DNA of 64,000 nucleotides from Pseudoalteromonas viridis (GTDB lineage: Bacteria > Pseudomonadota > Gammaproteobacteria > Enterobacterales > Alteromonadaceae). Location: the NCBI RefSeq assembly GCF_017742995.1, contig NZ_CP072426.1, forward strand, positions 1 to 64,000. Reading direction: 5' to 3'. Position 1 is the stretch's first letter. Every line of letters begins with the position of its first letter. The position numbers and the translations under genes were made by a program. Positions 60,397 to 64,000 of this stretch are shown piece after piece. Under the pieces are notes generated by a model that did not search any database, was not told the DNA's origin, and saw nothing but the letters and a program-made list of their open reading frames with translations.

Positions 60397-60529
60397 GTAT
60401 TACTCTTCATTACCCAACTTGCTTTTGCAGTGATCCCTGCTGCCTTTGTCATAAAAGAGTGTTTAAATAAATGGCACACCGCATCATTTGGTGATAAATT
60501 AATCGCTCGTGACTTTAAGGAGTGAAATC

Positions 60530-60706
60530 ATGAAAGTTGATAAAGAAGCCCGTAAAAAAGCCGCCAGCAAAATTGGCGTCAGTATGGTCACCGGAGTGGC
60601 CGTTGGCACCGCCATTGGCGTTTCTTCCGGTGATATCGGCAACGGGGTTGCGCTGGGTATCGCAATCGGTGTCGCCGTGGGTATGCTGTTGGATATTAAT
60701 GGTTAG
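60530..60706 (+). CDS. Small glycine-rich membrane protein
   Basis: 58 residues from ATG 60530, which has AAGGAG (60517-60522) at proper distance; an upstream GTG in the same frame lacks this. The N-terminus is basic (MKVDKEARKKAASK). It is followed by one long or two short glycine/alanine/valine-rich hydrophobic segments with GxxxG-like spacing. This resembles small bacterial glycine-zipper-type membrane proteins. No specific function can be assigned. It stands alone between a terminator and a convergent gene. Confidence 0.75.
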   Translation: MKVDKEARKKAASKIGVSMVTGVAVGTAIGVSSGDIGNGVALGIAIGVAVGMLLDING

Positions 60707-60750
60707 GGTGTGATCTAACAGCGATTCTGCGAGGCAAACGCCCCACAGTT

Positions 60751-61254
60751 TCATTCATCACTAAGCACATCTGCGGCTATCGCAAACACTTTTTCTAGGT
60801 TACTGCGCTCACCCGGTTGCGATAATTTATAGTGCCTCGGACTGTCAATATGAAAGACTTGATGATCTTCAAGCATTTTGATCCGTAGCATTTCACGCTC
60901 TTTGGCGCTGAGGTGGTTTTCGTGCAGCTTGTCCAGCTCGCCAGTATCAAGCCAGATCCCGCCACAACCCGGGCACTCGTCAATTTCAACGACCCGTAAC
61001 GGGCTAAAATAACGCCGCATCATAACGATTTGCGGACATTTAGGGCAGTTTACTCGCGCGCTTTCATCACCCAGTGGGGCAGTAAACTGACGCAGATGTT
61101 TTGCCAGCACTTCTGCACGCAGATCAGCCGGGTTGGTAAAGTTGCTCAGCACCTGGTTGTCGAAAAAGACCCCTCCACTGCGCTCGGATATATACACCAC
61201 AATGCCACCCACTTTGGCTGGCTTCAGCGGGTGTGAGGTTCTGGGACACTGCAT
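60751..61254 (-). CDS. Zinc-ribbon (TFIIB-type) protein
   Basis: 167 residues. A canonical zf-TFIIB ribbon is formed by CPKC (70-73) and CPGCGGIWLDTGEL (94-107). An earlier, degenerate copy (CPRTSHPLKP at 3-12 and SGGVFFDNQ near 26-34) keeps the pattern but has lost most cysteines. The C-terminal third is charged and helical. Proteins of this family are cytoplasmic and of unknown function. AGGAG lies eight bases before the ATG. It is downstream of the EAL gene on the same strand (83-base gap), so the two may be cotranscribed. Confidence 0.85.
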   Translation of the reverse strand: MQCPRTSHPLKPAKVGGIVVYISERSGGVFFDNQVLSNFTNPADLRAEVLAKHLRQFTAPLGDESARVNCPKCPQIVMMRRYFSPLRVVEIDECPGCGGIWLDTGELDKLHENHLSAKEREMLRIKMLEDHQVFHIDSPRHYKLSQPGERSNLEKVFAIAADVLSDE

Positions 61255-61337
61255 GTTAAGACTCCTATCATCGGCACCGGCTAAAAACAGCAGTATACTT
61301 TTTGTGCCCTGAATTGGAAAGTACCCGGCTGAGGCCG

Positions 61338-62429
61338 CTATTTATCTGATAACAGCCCAGCCTCTTGGGGTTTATCAAACAAATATCCCTGCGCGTAATC
61401 CACTCCCAGCTGTTTGGCAATATCCAGCTGCTGGGGCGTTTCTATGCCTTCTGCCAGCACCTTGCCACCATACAAATGCACCGTATCAACCACTTGCCTG
61501 ATCTCACCGATGATCTCAGCGCCATAGTCCAGGCGGCTGATAATAGTAATGCACAGCTTCACTACATCGGGCTTAACGGTATTGATCAAGGTCAGTTCAA
61601 AGAAACCACAGCCAACATCATCGAGCCAGAAGGTATAACCCAACTGACGCAGCTCTGCCATCTTTGCTTTGACGGGCGCCCAGTCATCCACCGGCAGGTG
61701 CTCAGTCAACTCAATACACAGCAGATGCGCATATGGATAATTTTGTAGTGTGTCTGATACCTCATTATCAAACAGTAGACCCGGAGAGAGGTTGACGGTT
61801 AACCTCTGCGCACCTTGATGCTCACAATGACGCGCATGGGTTGCCAGATGGGTGTTTAGCGCCAGCTTTTCCATCTCAAACTGTTGCCCCTGCGCCATAG
61901 CAGCGCCAAAGAGTTTATCCGCACGGTGCAAAGGCGACGCTTTTGGGCCGCGGATCAAGGCTTCATAACCAAATAGGCCCTCACTTTGCACCCGCTGAAT
62001 GGACTGCCAGTAAGGCAGCAGATTTTTGTTGGCAAATACCCGCAGCAGATCCTCTTTACTGTCCGGGTAAAGTGCATTCAGTGCACAGGCCGCATCTGAG
62101 CGAATACGCTGCTCCTGCGTGGCGTGCTCAATCACGGCGGCTGAGCTTACCTGAATTTCCGCCTCATGCACCAGCTGGCAATCTAACTCACTGAGCAGCT
62201 GCTGTGCAACAGCCTGGCTTAACGCCTGCTGTGCCTGCGCCGGGGAGGAAAATTGCTCGGTTTCGAACCACAGCTCGCCGAGCTCAAAAATATCCTGCTG
62301 CAAACCATATTGCGCATTTTGCGACAGTAAAGCCGCTAACGCATGCCATACTTTCTGCGCAGTTGACTGACCAATGCGCTCAATGATGTCGGGCCATCCC
62401 GACAAAGACACTAAAGTTAACGTACGCAA
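61338..62429 (-). CDS. EAL-domain cyclic-di-GMP phosphodiesterase-like protein
   Basis: I place the start at TTG 62429 because AGGAGG (62434-62439) lies just upstream; the in-frame ATG at 62513 has no such site. This gives 363 residues. The N-terminal 130 residues are a degenerate sensory or GGDEF-like region without a GG[DE]EF motif. The EAL domain has YEALIRG near 155, VNLSPG near 212, ELTE, DDVGCGF near 270, the lysine of VKLC, EGIET near 329 and AQGYLF. The usual metal and catalytic positions are thus present, though VKID is VKLC. It probably hydrolyses c-di-GMP to pGpG in the cytoplasm. No membrane segment is seen. Confidence 0.88.
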   Translation of the reverse strand: MRTLTLVSLSGWPDIIERIGQSTAQKVWHALAALLSQNAQYGLQQDIFELGELWFETEQFSSPAQAQQALSQAVAQQLLSELDCQLVHEAEIQVSSAAVIEHATQEQRIRSDAACALNALYPDSKEDLLRVFANKNLLPYWQSIQRVQSEGLFGYEALIRGPKASPLHRADKLFGAAMAQGQQFEMEKLALNTHLATHARHCEHQGAQRLTVNLSPGLLFDNEVSDTLQNYPYAHLLCIELTEHLPVDDWAPVKAKMAELRQLGYTFWLDDVGCGFFELTLINTVKPDVVKLCITIISRLDYGAEIIGEIRQVVDTVHLYGGKVLAEGIETPQQLDIAKQLGVDYAQGYLFDKPQEAGLLSDK

Positions 62430-62668
62430 GCGACCTCCTGCTATTTGATGCTGCTGTCCGGTTGCAGTATAGCAGGGCAAATGAAAAGCAGCCCTGGGCA
62501 CTGGGTTTTGCACGCTTTGTACACGCCTGGTTAAAGTCCATAAAACTCAACGCATTAAAAGCAGTGTTCTCAAAAACAGAACGCTTTATCCGGATCTTTG
62601 TTGCATTCATGCTCACATCAAGCTGTTACCATCGCTGGCAATAACAAGTTTTTATCTGGAGCAAACCT

Positions 62669-63262
62669 GTGAGCATCAAAAATACGGCACGTGACTACGG
62701 CACCATTGCGAAATGGCTACACTGGGGCACCGCCCTGTTGTTTCTGGCCGCCTATGTCAGCGTCTATTACCGTCAGTGGTTTACCGAAGCCAAGACCCCA
62801 CAAAACTGGACCGCATTGCAGCTCCACTTGTCATTCGGTGTGTCGATTGCCGTGATTGTTGCACTGCGGCTCATCTGGCGCTGGCTAAATACCCAACCCA
62901 CCGCAGAACCCGGCACCCGCATCGAGCATCTGGCTGCGCACCTTGGGCACTACGCCTTGTATGCAGTGATGATCATTGCCCCACTGACCGGTTACATTGG
63001 TACGGGCGTAGATACTGAGTTTTTCTTTTTATTCGATATTCCTAAATTTGAAAGTACCGCATTATTCACGGCACTTGTCGAGCAAGGCATGGGCCTGTCG
63101 TTTGCCGAATTTGAAAAGCCCATCGACTTTATTCATAAGGAGATTCTGGGCGCCTGGCTTATCTGGATACTGATCCTCGGCCATATCGCAGCCGCGCTGT
63201 ATCATCATCTGGTCAAACGCGATCGGACACTACTGAAAATGACCCACGGTGGTGAGCATTAA
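62669..63262 (+). CDS. Cytochrome b561 family protein
   Basis: 197 residues from GTG 62669. Four membrane helices lie at about 13-33, 52-70, 91-110 and 158-180. Candidate haem-ligand histidines are H18 (WLHWG), H53 (LHLSFG), H94 and H172/H179-180 (GHIAAALYHH). Bacterial CybB-type proteins bind two b haems and pass electrons from quinol in the inner membrane. The insert between helices three and four is somewhat long and contains a Phe-rich stretch. It appears monocistronic and ends before a bidirectional terminator. Confidence 0.92.
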   Translation: MSIKNTARDYGTIAKWLHWGTALLFLAAYVSVYYRQWFTEAKTPQNWTALQLHLSFGVSIAVIVALRLIWRWLNTQPTAEPGTRIEHLAAHLGHYALYAVMIIAPLTGYIGTGVDTEFFFLFDIPKFESTALFTALVEQGMGLSFAEFEKPIDFIHKEILGAWLIWILILGHIAAALYHHLVKRDRTLLKMTHGGEH

Positions 63263-63305
63263 CCGCAAATTATACCCGCCCGTTTTAACCCCTTCTCTTT
63301 GCATT

Positions 63306-63331
63306 AAAAAAGCAGCCTAGGCTGCTTTTTT
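63306..63331. terminator. Bidirectional terminator
   Basis: Perfect palindrome AGCAGCCTAGGCTGCT flanked by A5 and T5-6, so it works on both strands, between the convergent cytochrome b561 and protease genes. Confidence 0.9.
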
Positions 63332-63342
63332 GTTGCTAACGT

Positions 63343-64000
63343 TCAGCGTGTGCAGCCGCTATCAACGCCAAGCAGCTTCCAGACGCCCCAAGTGCCCGAC
63401 TCGCTTGGCACATCGCCACGTGTCCACCAGCGTGCTTCATACTTAAAGCCCTGATAAGTCACCTGATCGGGTGTGTTGTAAATCTTGTTCGCATCCCAGT
63501 TGCCAGGGCAGCCGGTATCGCCACCAGACGTAACAGTTGCAGTGGCTTTAGCGCTGTAGTTCACCTGGCTTTCTTCCAGGGTAAAGTTCACAGCAACACC
63601 GGCAGAGCCGCTGCGGCTGGCACCAAATTCCACACCGACCTGACAGCTCTGATTAGCAGCCAGCGTGCTCGCGCTACACGTATCAACCGGCTTAACCAGG
63701 CCTGACGTAACGCCGCTGGAGGTCACATTTAAGGTCTTAAAGCTAAATGGCGTGTTGCCAGAGTTAGTAATGGTGAAGGTATGTGCTTTGGTTTCACCTA
63801 CTTTGAAGCCGCTCAGTGTATCGTTTTCTTTAAACGACACAGAAACCGGCTCTGCGCCCCCTTTGACGCTATCGATCCAGCTGCGCAGTGCCGCTACATC
63901 TGAGTAAACGCCATATTTGGCAGGACGCGCACATCCAATTCCCCAGCTGACGATCCCCAGCTGCACAACCTGGCCGCCAGAGTTTGCGACGATCGGGCCG
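63343..64000 (-). CDS. Secreted trypsin-like serine protease with chitin-binding tail, C-terminal part
   Basis: The N-terminus is beyond the window edge. The visible 219 codons begin with GPIVANSGG, then QLGIVSWGIGCARP and YGVYSDVAALRSWI, the end of an S1 (trypsin) domain after the catalytic serine. An Ig-like domain of the kind common in secreted proteins follows, with paired cysteines. A C-terminal type-3 chitin-binding module (CBM5/12-like) follows, with WDANKIYNTPDQVTYQG and ARWWTRGDVP and their aromatic residues. Marine bacteria secrete such proteases to degrade particulate protein and chitin-bound material. The catalytic His, Asp and Ser lie outside the window. Confidence 0.9.
   Translation of the reverse strand, partial: GPIVANSGGQVVQLGIVSWGIGCARPAKYGVYSDVAALRSWIDSVKGGAEPVSVSFKENDTLSGFKVGETKAHTFTITNSGNTPFSFKTLNVTSSGVTSGLVKPVDTCSASTLAANQSCQVGVEFGASRSGSAGVAVNFTLEESQVNYSAKATATVTSGGDTGCPGNWDANKIYNTPDQVTYQGFKYEARWWTRGDVPSESGTWGVWKLLGVDSGCTR

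Noticed and set aside
62429..62513. Longer EAL protein start at ATG 62513
   Set aside because: No ribosome site there, while AGGAGG precedes the in-frame TTG at 62429.

Overview
The window (64 kb) is dominated by very large nonribosomal peptide synthetase (NRPS) genes, all on the minus strand, filling about positions 1-54577. To their right is an ordinary chromosomal stretch of small housekeeping and redox genes. Codon usage, moderate GC, the HExxH/pirin/glutathionyl-hydroquinone-reductase gene set and a short mobile element whose end encodes IPISLNTCSI all suggest a marine gammaproteobacterium of the Alteromonadales, most likely Pseudoalteromonas. That assignment is inference.

Region 1 (1-31629, minus) holds four translationally coupled NRPS genes, called here nrpsD, E, F and G in transcription order. 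D (18613-31629) has four modules and a starter-type condensation (C) domain with no N-terminal docking domain. E has one module, F has three, and G has at least two and runs off the left edge. Each junction D/E, E/F and F/G is a one-base TAATG overlap. Region 2 (31715-33391) is a cyclic-peptide ABC exporter of the SyrD/PvdE type. Region 3 (33504-54577, minus) holds three two-module NRPS genes: A, B and C. C ends in the only thioesterase in the window and carries a one-base deletion in a homopolymer.

Reading adenylation (A) domain pocket residues by eye against the GrsA positions gives: D = Phe, Ile/Val-like, Lys-like, Gly/Ala-like; E = aromatic (Trp/Phe-like); F = Lys-like, Thr, Ser; G = Lys-like, unknown; A = Pro-like but atypical, Phe; B = Gly/Ala-like, Val-like; C = Val-like, Ser, then thioesterase. 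Every gene except D starts with a TubC-type docking domain, including A, the first gene transcribed. Only D looks able to start a chain and only C can end one. The simplest reading is one long assembly line working D-E-F-G-A-B-C, with gene order rotated relative to synthesis. It would make an N-acylated, cationic peptide of at least 16 residues, released by the thioesterase and exported by the ABC transporter. Two separate lines remain possible.

Region 4 (54578-57300) holds the NRPS leader and control region: a small possible ORF, an AT-rich promoter whose -10 hexamer sits inside a perfect inverted repeat, a 40-bp palindrome, a solo ParB-like gene, and a 162-bp MITE-like element that supplies the last codons of the neighbouring gene. 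Region 5 (57260-64000) holds a secreted HExxH protein, a pirin gene broken by an in-frame amber codon, a glutathionyl-hydroquinone reductase, a small glycine-rich protein, a zinc-ribbon protein, an EAL-domain protein, a cytochrome b561 and the C-terminal part of a secreted trypsin-like protease with a chitin-binding tail. No RNA genes, CRISPR arrays or complete insertion sequences were seen.
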